This document shows positions 17,003 to 25,498 of a stretch of 64,000 nucleotides of DNA, in pieces. The stretch comes from CALMEC01 sp964434425 (GTDB taxonomy: Bacteria > Actinomycetota > Thermoleophilia > Miltoncostaeales > Miltoncostaeaceae), in assembly GCA_964434425.1 (NCBI GenBank), contig CAYSVH010000003.1:186001-250000 (forward strand). The letters run 5' to 3'. The notes under the pieces were generated by a model. The model saw only the letters and a list, made by a program, of their open reading frames with translations, searched no databases and was not told the origin of the DNA. Within the stretch, counting starts at the first letter, position 1. Every line of letters starts with the position of its first letter. A program made the translations under genes and the position numbers.

Positions 17003-17146
17003 AAATTGTCCGCCGGGAGTTGCCGCGGCCGATGTGTCCCTCCCGGTACCCGCACCGGCCGGATCCTGTCTGAGCCCGGTCTCGACCACACCCGAGGCAT
17101 GAATACACGCGATGCCCTCAACCGAGCCGCCGTGGAGGTACCCGTG

Positions 17147-17692
17147 ATGACGACGCGAGACGCGATCGTTCCGTCCCCCACGCCCGGCCGGGCAGGCGCA
17201 TCGGCGTGGCTGGTGGTCACGGGGTCGGGCTTCATCCTGCTGGGCGGGCTGGTCGCCGCACTCACCGGCCCGCTGGAGTGGGGTCGGGGAAGCTGGCTGG
17301 CGGCGTACATGGTGCTGGTGTGCGGAGTCGCCCAGTTCGTGATGGGACGGGCGCCCTCGTGGTTCGGCCGGCCCACGTCGAACAGGCTGGCCTGGACGCA
17401 GCTCGCCGGATGGAACATCGGCAACCTCACGGTGATCGGCGGTACGCTCGCCGAGCTTCCGAACGTGGTCGACGTCGGCGGCGTGGTGCTCCTCGTCATC
17501 CTCGTCGACATGCTGCGCGACGCGATCCGACGTCCCGGCCGGGATACTGGCGCTCCGGCAGGCGCGGGCGGCGCGCCGCCCGCCGCAGCATGGATCGGTC
17601 GTCAGGGATGGTGGGCGTACCGAGCACTCCTCGTGCTGCTCATCGTGAGCGTTCCCGTCGGACTCGTTCTCGCCCATCTTCGCGGCGGATGA
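17147..17692 (+). CDS. Uncharacterised four-helix membrane protein
   Basis: 181-residue integral membrane protein with four hydrophobic segments: ~18-40 (WLVVTGSGFILLGGLVAAL), ~52-68, ~92-120 and ~155-176. A Gly/Ala/Pro-rich loop sits between the third and fourth. No domain is recognised; the layout recalls small actinobacterial membrane proteins of unknown role. ATG 17147 is preferred over 17099 because GGAGG lies eight bases upstream. Monocistronic. Confidence 0.7.
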   Translation: MTTRDAIVPSPTPGRAGASAWLVVTGSGFILLGGLVAALTGPLEWGRGSWLAAYMVLVCGVAQFVMGRAPSWFGRPTSNRLAWTQLAGWNIGNLTVIGGTLAELPNVVDVGGVVLLVILVDMLRDAIRRPGRDTGAPAGAGGAPPAAAWIGRQGWWAYRALLVLLIVSVPVGLVLAHLRGG

Positions 17693-17713
17693 GTTTCGCG
17701 TCGTACGAGTGCT

Positions 17714-18124
17714 TCACGACCGAGACGTGCGTCCGCACCGGATGACGTCGACGGCGCGGACGCGGGTTGATCCGCGGCGACGGCACTCCCTCATGGCGCG
17801 GCTGCGTGCCACGGCCAGGGTGCGGGCCCGTCCGAACGAACCCCAGGCACCGTTCCGGCTCCAGGCGACGGCCCCGCAGCCGTTTCGATACCAGGTCACG
17901 CGCTGACAACGGCGTCCTCCGTGCGCCCGGCACGACTGCAGGGCGCGTGCGCTCGCCCGGTCGAGCGTCGCGTAGTTGTACGAGTACCCGGCAGCGCCGT
18001 TGTGGCGGTCGAGGGAGATGGCCCCGATGACAACGCCGAAGCACACTCGTCCTACTGACGATTTGGTGAGCCATCCTGGCATGGGCGAGGATTCCAGCAG
18101 CGCTTTCGCCTGCGCGAAACACAT
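17714..18124 (-). CDS. DUF4189 domain protein
   Basis: 136-residue small protein. The core, GAISLDRHNGAAGYSYNYAT, then CQRVTWYRNGCGAVAW and GAWGSFGRARTLAVARSRAM, follows the DUF4189 pattern (a repeating strand/helix unit with paired cysteines, usually exported). Cysteines in CRAHGGRRC and NGCG could form disulfides. No convincing signal peptide precedes the domain, so the annotated start (ATG 18124) may be wrong or the export signal degraded. Function unknown. Confidence 0.65.
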   Translation of the reverse strand: MCFAQAKALLESSPMPGWLTKSSVGRVCFGVVIGAISLDRHNGAAGYSYNYATLDRASARALQSCRAHGGRRCQRVTWYRNGCGAVAWSRNGAWGSFGRARTLAVARSRAMRECRRRGSTRVRAVDVIRCGRTSRS

Positions 18125-18183
18125 CGTTGCCGGTGCGGTCCCATCACTGCGGCATTTCCCCGTGCAATCGCCGGAACCGGCCG

Positions 18184-18750
18184 TCAGTCGCAGCCGGAGG
18201 TCTGCGCGCCTGGTCCCACCACGGTGTACCGGACGCAGACGAAGGCCCGGTTCTGTGCGACCTCGGCCAGCTCCAGATCGAACCGGCGTGGAAACACCGG
18301 CCGGCCCGCACCCAGCGTGACCGGCGCGATCGACGCGATCACCTCGTCCAGCATCCCGGCATCGGCGAACTGTCCGGCCAGGTCACCGCCCCCGACGACC
18401 CAGACGTCACGACCGTCTGCAGCCTCCACGAGCGCCTCGCGGTGCTCGGCCGGGGTTCCCGAGACGATCCGCACGGAGTCGGCCGCGGGCTCCAGATCGC
18501 GATGGGTGAACACCAGACACGGAAGGTCGTATGGCCACGATCGCCCGTGCTCGGTCTCGTGGTCGACCACCCACCGGTATGTGGTGGCGCCCATGACCAT
18601 GGCACCGATCCCGGCGATGAACGCCCCATAGTTCATCGGGCCGTCCTCGTCGATGGGCTGGCTGAGGAGCCAGTCGAGGTTGTCGGCGTCGTCCGCGATG
18701 AACCCGTCCAGCGTGGTGGCGGTGTAGTAGCGGAATCGTGTGCTTCCCAT
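18184..18750 (-). CDS. Dihydrofolate-reductase-like (RibD C-terminal) protein
   Basis: 188-residue NADPH-binding reductase of the RibD-C/DHFR-like family, common in actinobacteria as single-domain proteins of unknown substrate. Landmarks: YYTATTLDGFIADDADNLDWL at the N-terminus, MVMGATTYRWV, and the nucleotide-binding WVVGGGDLAGQF. The start ATG 18750 (MGSTRFRYY) has GAGG six bases upstream; the frame continues upstream without support. Divergence from riboflavin enzymes and absence of other rib genes argue against a riboflavin role. Confidence 0.87.
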   Translation of the reverse strand: MGSTRFRYYTATTLDGFIADDADNLDWLLSQPIDEDGPMNYGAFIAGIGAMVMGATTYRWVVDHETEHGRSWPYDLPCLVFTHRDLEPAADSVRIVSGTPAEHREALVEAADGRDVWVVGGGDLAGQFADAGMLDEVIASIAPVTLGAGRPVFPRRFDLELAEVAQNRAFVCVRYTVVGPGAQTSGCD

Positions 18751-18936
18751 CGCGGGCCTCCGGCTCTTTGACGACCGACCGTTCGTTCGGATGCCGATCA
18801 TAGGTTCGGCGGGTGGTGCGAGGGCACGTCCACCCCCGTTGCGCACAGCCACCGTGGTACGCGGCGCTCGCGCCTGCGCCGATGTCCCGCCGTCCCCACG
18901 GCCCGTGCCGTGGCGACGGCACGCGTCATCGACCGG

Positions 18937-20160
18937 TCAGCGCAGCGGATCGAATCGGGCGATTGCGGGGTCGACCTCGCCGGTGACGATCCGCTTGGCC
19001 AGCATCTTTCCGGTGGCGGGCCCCAGAACGATGCCCCACATGCCGTGTCCGCCGCCGACGAACACGCCGGGGGCGCGGGTCGCGCCCACCAGCGGAAGCC
19101 CGTCGGCGGTGACCGGGCGCGACCCCACCCATTCGTCCTGGCGCGCGTCGAGGTCCACCCCGGCCAGCAGTGTGCGGGCCTGGGCGACCATCGCCTGGAT
19201 GCGACGCGGCTGCGGCGGCTCGTCGGGTCGACGGAACTCCATGGTGCCCGCGATCCGCAGACGCCCCTGGTACGGGGTGCAGGCGATGCGCTGGGTCGGC
19301 AGGTAGACCGGGTGCTCCACCGGACGTTCCGTCGCCACGGAGAAGGAGTACCCGCGGCCGGCCTGAAGACGGGTGCGTACGCCCAGCGGGCGGGCGAGCT
19401 GCGGCATCCATGCGCCCGTGGCGATGACGACGGAATCGGCCTCCACGCGGGACCCGTCCGCCAGTGTGACGGCGGGACGCGCACCGCCGTGCACGGCGGT
19501 GACCGCGAGGCCGGTGCGCAGGGTGGCTCCACGCTCCACGACGCTCGCGCCGAGGGCCTCCACGAAGGGACCGGGTTCCAGGAAGCGCTGGCCGTCGAGC
19601 CGATAGACGGTGGTCACCGCGCCGGAGAGGACAGGGCACGCGCCGCGGGGATCGTCGACGCGCGTGAGCGGCACGTCCTGCCCGTGCCGGATGACGCCGT
19701 CGACCTCCCGGAGGAATCCGGTCGCGTCCCCGGGCTTCGCGAAGGCGACGATGAACGGGCCCTCGCGCGTCCACGATCGCACCCCTCCGGCCTCGAGCTC
19801 GTCGAAGCATTCCAGCGCGATCCTGTCGATCGGGGTGAGCGCCGCCATCGTCCGATCCCAGGCGCGATGGGTGCCGTGGCCGGCGAACCGCGCGAGGAAC
19901 GCCCACAGACCGGGATCCACGCGGAACGGGACGTGCAGTGCGGCGTCCGGGTCCAGGAGCGCCCTCGGCCCGTAGGTCCACAGGCTCCGGTCGGCGAGCG
20001 GGATCACCTTGCCGGGCGTCAGCCACCCCGCGTTCCCCCATGAGGCACCGGCGGCGACACCCGCGCGGTCGATCACCGTGACCTCCACGCCGTACTCCTG
20101 CATGTGCCAGGCGGTGGCCAGGCCCACCATCCCCGCACCGACGACGACCGAACGTGACAC
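18937..20160 (-). CDS. FAD-dependent D-amino-acid dehydrogenase-like oxidoreductase (DAO/DadA family)
   Basis: 407-residue flavoprotein that oxidises an amine or D-amino acid. An N-terminal Rossmann fold reads VVVGAGMVGLATAWHMQEYG with the acidic partner in VTVIDRAG. The C-terminal FAD signature GVFVGGGHGMWGIVLGPATG is typical of DadA and glycine-oxidase relatives. Middle elements such as VEADSVVIATGAWMP match. The start is GTG 20160, preceded by GGGGAGG; an open frame continuing to 20352 has no conserved residues. Substrate not determinable. Confidence 0.9.
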   Translation of the reverse strand: MSRSVVVGAGMVGLATAWHMQEYGVEVTVIDRAGVAAGASWGNAGWLTPGKVIPLADRSLWTYGPRALLDPDAALHVPFRVDPGLWAFLARFAGHGTHRAWDRTMAALTPIDRIALECFDELEAGGVRSWTREGPFIVAFAKPGDATGFLREVDGVIRHGQDVPLTRVDDPRGACPVLSGAVTTVYRLDGQRFLEPGPFVEALGASVVERGATLRTGLAVTAVHGGARPAVTLADGSRVEADSVVIATGAWMPQLARPLGVRTRLQAGRGYSFSVATERPVEHPVYLPTQRIACTPYQGRLRIAGTMEFRRPDEPPQPRRIQAMVAQARTLLAGVDLDARQDEWVGSRPVTADGLPLVGATRAPGVFVGGGHGMWGIVLGPATGKMLAKRIVTGEVDPAIARFDPLR

Positions 20161-20382
20161 CGGACCTCCCCGCTTGTCGATTGGCGCCGGGACCGGCGCC
20201 CGTCTGCCGGACACCGCCGGCGAACCCCGTGGATTCAGCATGGCATCTCGACCCGACCAACCGGCTGGGGCACCCAGTCCTGGCAGCGCACCGGCCAGAT
20301 CCACCCCGACATCGATCTGAGCCACAACGAAGCAACCCCACCCACCGATCACCGGGGGGCAGGGTTCTCTACTTCGACCGAA

Positions 20383-20458
20383 TGGTGGAGCTAAGCGGAT
20401 TCGAACCGCTGACCTCCTGGGTGCGATCCAGGCGCTCTCCCAGCTGAGCTATAGCCCC
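20383..20458 (-). tRNA. tRNA-Ala(CGC)
   Basis: Full cloverleaf on the minus strand: acceptor GGGGCTA/TAGCTCC, D arm GCTC/GAGC, anticodon stem CCTGG/CCAGG with loop ATCGCAC (anticodon CGC), T arm AGCGG/CCGCT with loop TTCGAAT. Discriminator A and an encoded CCA follow. Confidence 0.97.
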
Positions 20459-20944
20459 ACGGGTCCGGTAAGGATACCGACTCCCTCCGCACCGCGCCAC
20501 CGCGGCGCGGTGATCCCGCCCGGCACGCCTCGGCGTCCGACCAGCGCTGCCGCCACCTCCTGCCGGACATGCCCGCCACCATCCATGCTCAAGGATCACG
20601 CGCGTGCCCAGGACACCGACGCCATCGCCACCACGGGCGGCCCGCGTCGTCTCCCCGTCGCTACCCGCCGCAGTGGTTCGCGTTCGGGTCGAACCGCGGG
20701 CGACCGATCCTGTCTCCCGTCGCACCACACGAGTGGATGGACCGCACCATACCGTCATGCAGACGACGTTCGGACGGGACAGCGCTGTCGTCCATCATGT
20801 CACGCCGACAGATTGTGGGCGGAACGACGCCGCTACGGGTCTTGCCGCGGACGGCAAGGACCGGTAGATTGCCAGCGCGAAGCCCGCGTACCGCCTCATG
20901 AGGGGTCGGGCCTCGACCACATACCTGACGCCAGGAGAGGCCCG
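20459..20944. other. Intergenic stretch without a supported gene
   Basis: About 485 bases between tRNA-Ala and the Ig-like protein gene. Short open frames exist on both strands but are Arg/His/Pro-rich and look like GC-rich noise. I see no conserved RNA motif. Confidence 0.5.
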
Positions 20945-21970
20945 ATGTCCACGACCGCCGACCGCGCCACGAACCGCCCGTCGCGAACATTCGGAGTCCG
21001 CGCGCTGGGACTCCTGTCGGCGCTCACCCTGACCGCGATCCTGCTGGTCGGCCCCGCGGGTACCCGTGCCGAAGCCGCGGCACCCAAGCCCACCAAGATC
21101 ACGCTCGCGGCCACCACGAAGCTGCTCGCCGTCGGTCAGTCCTACACCGCCACGGTCAAAGCGGTCACGCCGCCCAAGGCCTCCAGGGGCGTGACGTGGA
21201 CCTCGTCCAACACGAGGATCGCCACCGTCACCGCGGCAGGACGGATCACGGCCCGTCGAGCGGGCGTCGTCACCATCAGGGCGACCTCCAAGGCTTCCCG
21301 CAAGGTCACCGCCAGGCTCACCGTCACGGTCAGTCTGAAGCCCACCGCCATCACCCTCACTCCGGCCGCCGCGACCCTCACGGTGGGTCGGGCCGTCCCC
21401 GCCAAGGTGGCGACGATCACCCCGGCGAAGGCGAACCGGCGGGTGAAGTGGACATCGTCCAACAGGAGGATCGCCACCGTCACCGACAAGGGCGTCATCC
21501 GGGCGATCGGTCCCGGTACCGCGACGATCACCGCCGTATCCGTGCTGAACGCGAAGGCCAGGCGGACGATCCGGGTCACCGTCACCGGAAACGCGACGCC
21601 CCCGCCACCCGTTATCGATCCGAAGCTCCTCGGAACCTGGAACCTGTTCATCTCGAACGCCGGCTCTTCCTCGACCTACGGTGCCGACGGAACCTGGACG
21701 ATAATTCTGATCTTCAAGGGCTCGTTTCCATATCAGCAGTTCTCGAAGGGCCGGTATCGCATCGAGGGCGGCAAGATCCACTACTCCGACATCGTCTACC
21801 AGGACCGCCGGAGCGACGATGACCCCTGGAGCGAATGGAAGCCGGCCGCCAACCCGAACCGGGTCGACAACTATGCGGTCGGCACCGACGAGTACGGCGA
21901 CTACCTCGTCACGGAGGACGACCCCAACCCCGTCACGGCGGAGTCGGTGAAGCACCGCCGCAGCCAATAG
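20945..21970 (+). CDS. Secreted protein with two bacterial Ig-like (BIG2) domains
   Basis: 341-residue exported protein. A signal peptide (helix ~18-38, cleaved near TRAEAAA) is followed by two tandem BIG2 domains, ~50-130 and ~131-215. Each carries a VTWTSSNTRIATV / VKWTSSNRRIATV strand and a GxVTIRA / GTATITA strand. Residues ~225-341 form a separate domain starting LLGTWNLFI, like the extracellular lipocalin-like or META-type beta-barrel units found after Ig repeats. It probably acts at the cell surface; ligand unknown. A GGAGAGG site precedes ATG 20945. Confidence 0.85.
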   Translation: MSTTADRATNRPSRTFGVRALGLLSALTLTAILLVGPAGTRAEAAAPKPTKITLAATTKLLAVGQSYTATVKAVTPPKASRGVTWTSSNTRIATVTAAGRITARRAGVVTIRATSKASRKVTARLTVTVSLKPTAITLTPAAATLTVGRAVPAKVATITPAKANRRVKWTSSNRRIATVTDKGVIRAIGPGTATITAVSVLNAKARRTIRVTVTGNATPPPPVIDPKLLGTWNLFISNAGSSSTYGADGTWTIILIFKGSFPYQQFSKGRYRIEGGKIHYSDIVYQDRRSDDDPWSEWKPAANPNRVDNYAVGTDEYGDYLVTEDDPNPVTAESVKHRRSQ

Positions 21971-21981
21971 TCGCACCGCGC

Positions 21982-22012
21982 TCCTGGGCCGGCCGGCATG
22001 GGCGGCCCAGGA
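21982..22012 (+). terminator. Hairpin after the Ig-like protein gene
   Basis: TCCTGGGCCG and CGGCCCAGGA pair perfectly (10 bp) around an 11-base loop, twelve bases after the stop codon. Confidence 0.65.
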
Positions 22013-22214
22013 ACGCGGCCGGACGAGGCGGGTCGGTCCACCTGGGCGGCCCCGTCACCGCGGGGGTCGTGAGAGGTGGACGGAGCGGATGCGCGTCGCT
22101 GACCTCCCGGAGGGGTGATCCCCCACGGGTCCCATCACGGGCACCGAGCGCGATCGACCACGCCACCAACCCGCCGAGGGGCACCGCCCGCCCGACCCTG
22201 GCACCCTTCGTCGC

Positions 22215-22958
22215 GTGATCGATCTGCACTGCCACCTGCTGCCGGGCATTGACGACGGACCCTCCACCATCCACGACGCATTGAGGATGGCGCGTGTGGC
22301 CGTGGAGGACGGCACCACCACCATCGCCTGCACCCCGCACCGCCGGCCACGGTTCCCCAGCACACCGGGCAGGGTCGCCGACGCCGTCGTGAGCTTCCGC
22401 GAGCGGCTGGCCGAGGAGGGAATCCCCCTCGAGCTGGTGGCGGGCATGGAGATCGACATCGACGAGCTGCTCGCGATGGACGTGGAGGAGCGCGCCGCCT
22501 CCACGCTCGGCGACGGACCATGGCTTCTCGTCGAGATGCCGTTCCACGGGTGGCCCCTCAGCCTCCCGGGGCTCATGACCGAGCTTGAGATGCAGGGTCT
22601 CCGCACGCTGATCGCACACCCTGAACGCTGCTCGTCGGTGCAGAGGAACCCCGACCGCGTGCGCGACCTCATCGGACGCGGAGCCCTGGTCCAGGTGAAC
22701 GCGGAGAGCATCACGGGAATGCTGGGCGACCAGCCTCAGCGCGCCGCCGAGCGCCTGCTTCGAGCCGGATACGTGCACGTGATCGCCTCGGATGCGCACA
22801 CCCCGTCGCGCAGGCCACCGGGACTCACGGCGGCATTGCAGCGCGCCGCCGACGTGCTCCGCTGCACACCCGGCGACATCGCCTGGATGGTCGACGACGT
22901 CCCGCGGGCGATGCTCTCGGGTGACGACGTCCGCCCACCGCGGATCCCGGGAAGCTGA
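22215..22958 (+). CDS. PHP-domain tyrosine-protein phosphatase (CpsB/YwqE-like)
   Basis: 247-residue metal-dependent phosphatase of the PHP superfamily, CpsB/CapC/YwqE type, which removes phosphate from tyrosine kinases controlling capsule export. N-terminal metal ligands are in MIDLHCHLLPGIDDGP; further ligands are in ACTPHRRP, GMEIDID, LIAHPERCS and VIASDAHTP, in the family order. The neighbour galE supplies a sugar-nucleotide epimerase, so a shared role in surface polysaccharide is reasonable inference. No tyrosine kinase or Wzx/Wzy gene is in the window. GTG start. Confidence 0.9.
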   Translation: MIDLHCHLLPGIDDGPSTIHDALRMARVAVEDGTTTIACTPHRRPRFPSTPGRVADAVVSFRERLAEEGIPLELVAGMEIDIDELLAMDVEERAASTLGDGPWLLVEMPFHGWPLSLPGLMTELEMQGLRTLIAHPERCSSVQRNPDRVRDLIGRGALVQVNAESITGMLGDQPQRAAERLLRAGYVHVIASDAHTPSRRPPGLTAALQRAADVLRCTPGDIAWMVDDVPRAMLSGDDVRPPRIPGS

Positions 22959-23119
22959 TGGTCGAGTCCACGGTGCCGTGGACGTGGGGTGCGTCACCGG
23001 TGGATGCGGGGCGTCGTCGGAGGACGAGAGACAGGGGTGGCGTTCTCTCCGAGGACCCGGGGGTGCGTTCGTGCCGCCGGGGGTGGGCACCACACCGCGA
23101 GATCGTGGGAACAACCATC
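22957..23119 (-). repeat. Long intergenic repeat upstream of galE (inverted relative to the downstream copy)
   Basis: Read on the minus strand, this 163-base stretch matches 24162-24264 almost throughout: the opening GATGG..TTCCCACGATCTCG, then CACCCCCGGCG, GACGCCCCGCATCCACCGGT, CACCCCAC.TCCACG and the ending TCGACCATC. About 60 extra bases sit between CCCCCGGCG and GACGCC, so this copy has an insertion or the other a deletion. A small hairpin, GTCCACG/CGTGGAC, lies near one end. Confidence 0.75.
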
Positions 23120-23132
23120 TAGAGTTCCGCCG

Positions 23133-24158
23133 ATGCGCGTACTCGTCACCGGCGGAGCCGGATACATCGGAAGCCACACCGTCCTGCGCCTCCTCGAAGA
23201 GGGTCACGACGTGGCGGTGGTCGACAACCTCTCGAACTCCCATCCCGAAGCCCTGCGCCGGGTGGCCGAGATCACGGGCCGCGACGCGCCCCTCCACGAG
23301 GTGGACATCCGTGACGGCGACGGCCTGGCCCGGGTGTTCGCCGCATTCCGTCCCGACTCCGTCATCCATTTCGCCGGCCTGAAGGCCGTGGGTGAGTCGG
23401 TCGAGATCCCTCAGCACTACTACGCGAACAATGTCGAAGGGACGCTATCGCTGCTGCGGGTGATGGACGCACACGGCTGCCGCACCCTCGTCTTCTCGTC
23501 CAGCGCCACCGTCTACGGGCTGGCCGAGACCATGCCCCTTCGGGAGGACGCACCGCTGTGGGCCACCAACCCGTACGGGTGGACCAAGCTCATGATCGAG
23601 CAGATCCTCCGGGACGTGGCCGTCGCCGACGACCGGTGGCACGTCGCCCTGCTGCGGTACTTCAACCCGGTGGGCGCGCACGTATCGGGACGCATCGGCG
23701 AGGACCCCGCCGGCATCCCCAACAACCTGATGCCGTACATCGCACAGGTGGCCGTCGGACGGCGCGAGCATCTGTCGGTGTTCGGCGACGACTACCCCAC
23801 GCCCGACGGCACGGGGGTCCGCGACTACATCCACGTGGTCGACCTGGCCGACGGGCACCTGGCCGCCCTCCAGGCGCTGCTCGGCCGGTCGGGCTGCCAC
23901 CCGTGGAACCTCGGTACGGGCCGCGGATACAGCGTGCTCGAGATGGTGGCCGCGTTCGAAGGGGCAAGCGGCCGGCCCGTCCCCTACGAGATCGCGCCGC
24001 GCCGCTCCGGTGACGTGGCGACCTCGTACGCCGATCCGGCGCGTGCCCGTGACGAGCTCGGCTGGAGCGCCGATCGGACCGTGGACGAGATGTGCGCCGA
24101 CACCTGGCGCTGGCAGAGCGCCAACCCCAACGGGTACGCCGACCCACCCGACGTGTAG
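23133..24158 (+). CDS. galE: UDP-glucose 4-epimerase
   Basis: 341-residue extended short-chain dehydrogenase that interconverts UDP-glucose and UDP-galactose using tightly bound NAD. It has the NAD-binding MRVLVTGGAGYIGSHT, HFAGLKAVGES, the serine in SSSATVYG, the catalytic YxxxK in NPYGWTKLMIEQ, LLRYFNPVGAH and the substrate stretch IAQVAVGRREHLSVFGDDYP, all family hallmarks. It gives UDP-galactose for surface glycans or Leloir metabolism; the preceding PHP phosphatase favours glycans. The gene sits alone between two inverted copies of an intergenic repeat. Confidence 0.96.
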   Translation: MRVLVTGGAGYIGSHTVLRLLEEGHDVAVVDNLSNSHPEALRRVAEITGRDAPLHEVDIRDGDGLARVFAAFRPDSVIHFAGLKAVGESVEIPQHYYANNVEGTLSLLRVMDAHGCRTLVFSSSATVYGLAETMPLREDAPLWATNPYGWTKLMIEQILRDVAVADDRWHVALLRYFNPVGAHVSGRIGEDPAGIPNNLMPYIAQVAVGRREHLSVFGDDYPTPDGTGVRDYIHVVDLADGHLAALQALLGRSGCHPWNLGTGRGYSVLEMVAAFEGASGRPVPYEIAPRRSGDVATSYADPARARDELGWSADRTVDEMCADTWRWQSANPNGYADPPDV

Positions 24159-24161
24159 AGC

Positions 24162-24264
24162 GATGGCTGGTTCCACGATCTCGTGGCGTGATGCACGCCC
24201 CCGGCGACGCCCCGCATCCACCGGTGATGCACCCCACATCCACGACACGGCGGAATCGACCATC
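24162..24264 (+). repeat. Long intergenic repeat downstream of galE
   Basis: Begins four bases after the galE stop and runs to GACCATC. It is the partner of 22957-23119 in opposite orientation, and shares its core with 1664-1697. A CCACG/CGTGG hairpin is near the start. It ends 24 bases before the next gene. Confidence 0.75.
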
Positions 24265-24287
24265 GAAGTGACCGAGCACCCGAACCG

Positions 24288-25325
24288 ATGATCCGGCTCG
24301 TCGTCGTCGACGCACCCGGCGAACCGGCACCATGGCTTCCCGAGACGGCCGTGGACGTGACGGAGCGGGCGTCGCACGGCGTCCGCTACGTCGAGTGGCT
24401 GGACGGGGGCACCACCGACCGCCTGATCGCCGTCGACGGGATCCTCCACGAGCCCCGCGGCAACCCGCCGGTATGGGAGCCCCGACGGCGGGCGGCGCTG
24501 AGGGCGCTCACCAAACTGGCGGCGTCGTCCGACGCCGTCGTCGCCGTCTCCGACGACGCCCTCTTCGCCACGCAGGTGCGCGACGCCGTCTGCGCCGCGC
24601 GTCCGGACCTCCTGCGGACGGCCCGCCACCGCCCGCCGCACGACGACACCCTCGACGACATCGACGACATGCAGAGCGAGTCGAACGCGCTGGCCCGTGA
24701 GATCGACGCGATCATCGCCCACATCCTCCATCGGGTGGACGCCGGACTGCGGCTCCAGGACCTGCCGGCACTCGACATGGTGGGCACAACCCCGCGCTCA
24801 CGCTCCTCCCTCATCGCAGACGGCGTGCCGGAGGAGTCCCTGGTGCGGCTGGCCGAACACGGGTACCTGGTGGAGGACCCCGCGTGGCGATCACCCGCCG
24901 CCGACGAACTCCGCGCCCTGCTGCCCGCCGTGCTGCTCGACCCGCGCACCGCCGAGGCGTGCAGCCTGTGGATCGACGCGGTCGCACGCGGCATCCTCGA
25001 CCGCCCGACGGGACGCGCACGCGTACGGGCACTGCTGGACGGGATCACGCCCCTCACGAAGCCCCGCGACTTCCACACCGGCCGGCTGGTGGGCCCATGT
25101 CCGCGCTGCGGTGACTGGATGGGGGGCACCCGTGAGCACATCCGATGCCTGGGGTGCGGTGAACGCTACGCACTACCCCGCGGAATGGAGGTCCGCGCCG
25201 TACCCGGACGCATCTGCCCCGTCTGCCGGGCTCCCCTCATCCGCCCGGTCGTCCGAGGACGCGATCACGCGATTCGCTGTCCGGATCGGGCAGGATGTCC
25301 GGAGGCGATGGACGCACTCCGATGA
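24288..25325 (+). CDS. TopA-like protein lacking the catalytic core (Toprim remnant plus zinc ribbons)
   Basis: 345-residue protein I read as a derivative of type IA DNA topoisomerase. Residues 1-110 resemble a worn Toprim fold: RLVVVDAPGE where TopA has LVIVESPAK, then a helix PRRRAALRALTKLAASSDAV and VSDDALF where TopA has TDPDREG. Residues ~165-265 recall the TopA helical region (TTPRSRSSLIADGV, RLAEHGYLVE). The C-terminus holds CxxC pairs: CPRCGDWM, CLGCGERY, CPVCRAPL and CPDRAGCPEAM, like TopA C4 zinc fingers. No active-site tyrosine region is left. It starts a tight unit with tmk and holB, where actinobacteria usually have topA. DNA binding is likely, cleavage unlikely. Confidence 0.6.
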   Translation: MIRLVVVDAPGEPAPWLPETAVDVTERASHGVRYVEWLDGGTTDRLIAVDGILHEPRGNPPVWEPRRRAALRALTKLAASSDAVVAVSDDALFATQVRDAVCAARPDLLRTARHRPPHDDTLDDIDDMQSESNALAREIDAIIAHILHRVDAGLRLQDLPALDMVGTTPRSRSSLIADGVPEESLVRLAEHGYLVEDPAWRSPAADELRALLPAVLLDPRTAEACSLWIDAVARGILDRPTGRARVRALLDGITPLTKPRDFHTGRLVGPCPRCGDWMGGTREHIRCLGCGERYALPRGMEVRAVPGRICPVCRAPLIRPVVRGRDHAIRCPDRAGCPEAMDALR

Positions 25326-25498
25326 GCATCGATCAGAACGACCCCACGGACGAGATACTCGGACGGCTCCGCGACACCCAGGAGGTTGACGTCGACACCC
25401 TGACCCCGCCCGCCTGGGCGAAGCCGGCCGGGTGGATCCTCGACATCGCCATCGTCGGCCTCGTGATCGCCTCGGCCATCATCGCGAGCCCCTGGTGA
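25322..25498 (+). CDS. Small single-pass membrane protein
   Basis: 58-residue peptide with an acidic N-terminal half (DPTDEILGRLRDTQEVDVD) and one C-terminal membrane helix (ILDIAIVGLVIASAIIA). It overlaps the preceding stop (ATGA) and the following tmk start (GTGA), so it is translationally locked into the operon and very likely real. No family recognised; it might tether a replication or repair factor to the membrane, but nothing shows this. Confidence 0.7.
   Translation: MSIDQNDPTDEILGRLRDTQEVDVDTLTPPAWAKPAGWILDIAIVGLVIASAIIASPW

Noticed and set aside
18926..20341. 471-residue minus-strand frame in another phase of the DadA-like gene
   Set aside because: Arg/Gly/Pro-rich without any motif; the overlapping frame has full FAD-binding signatures.
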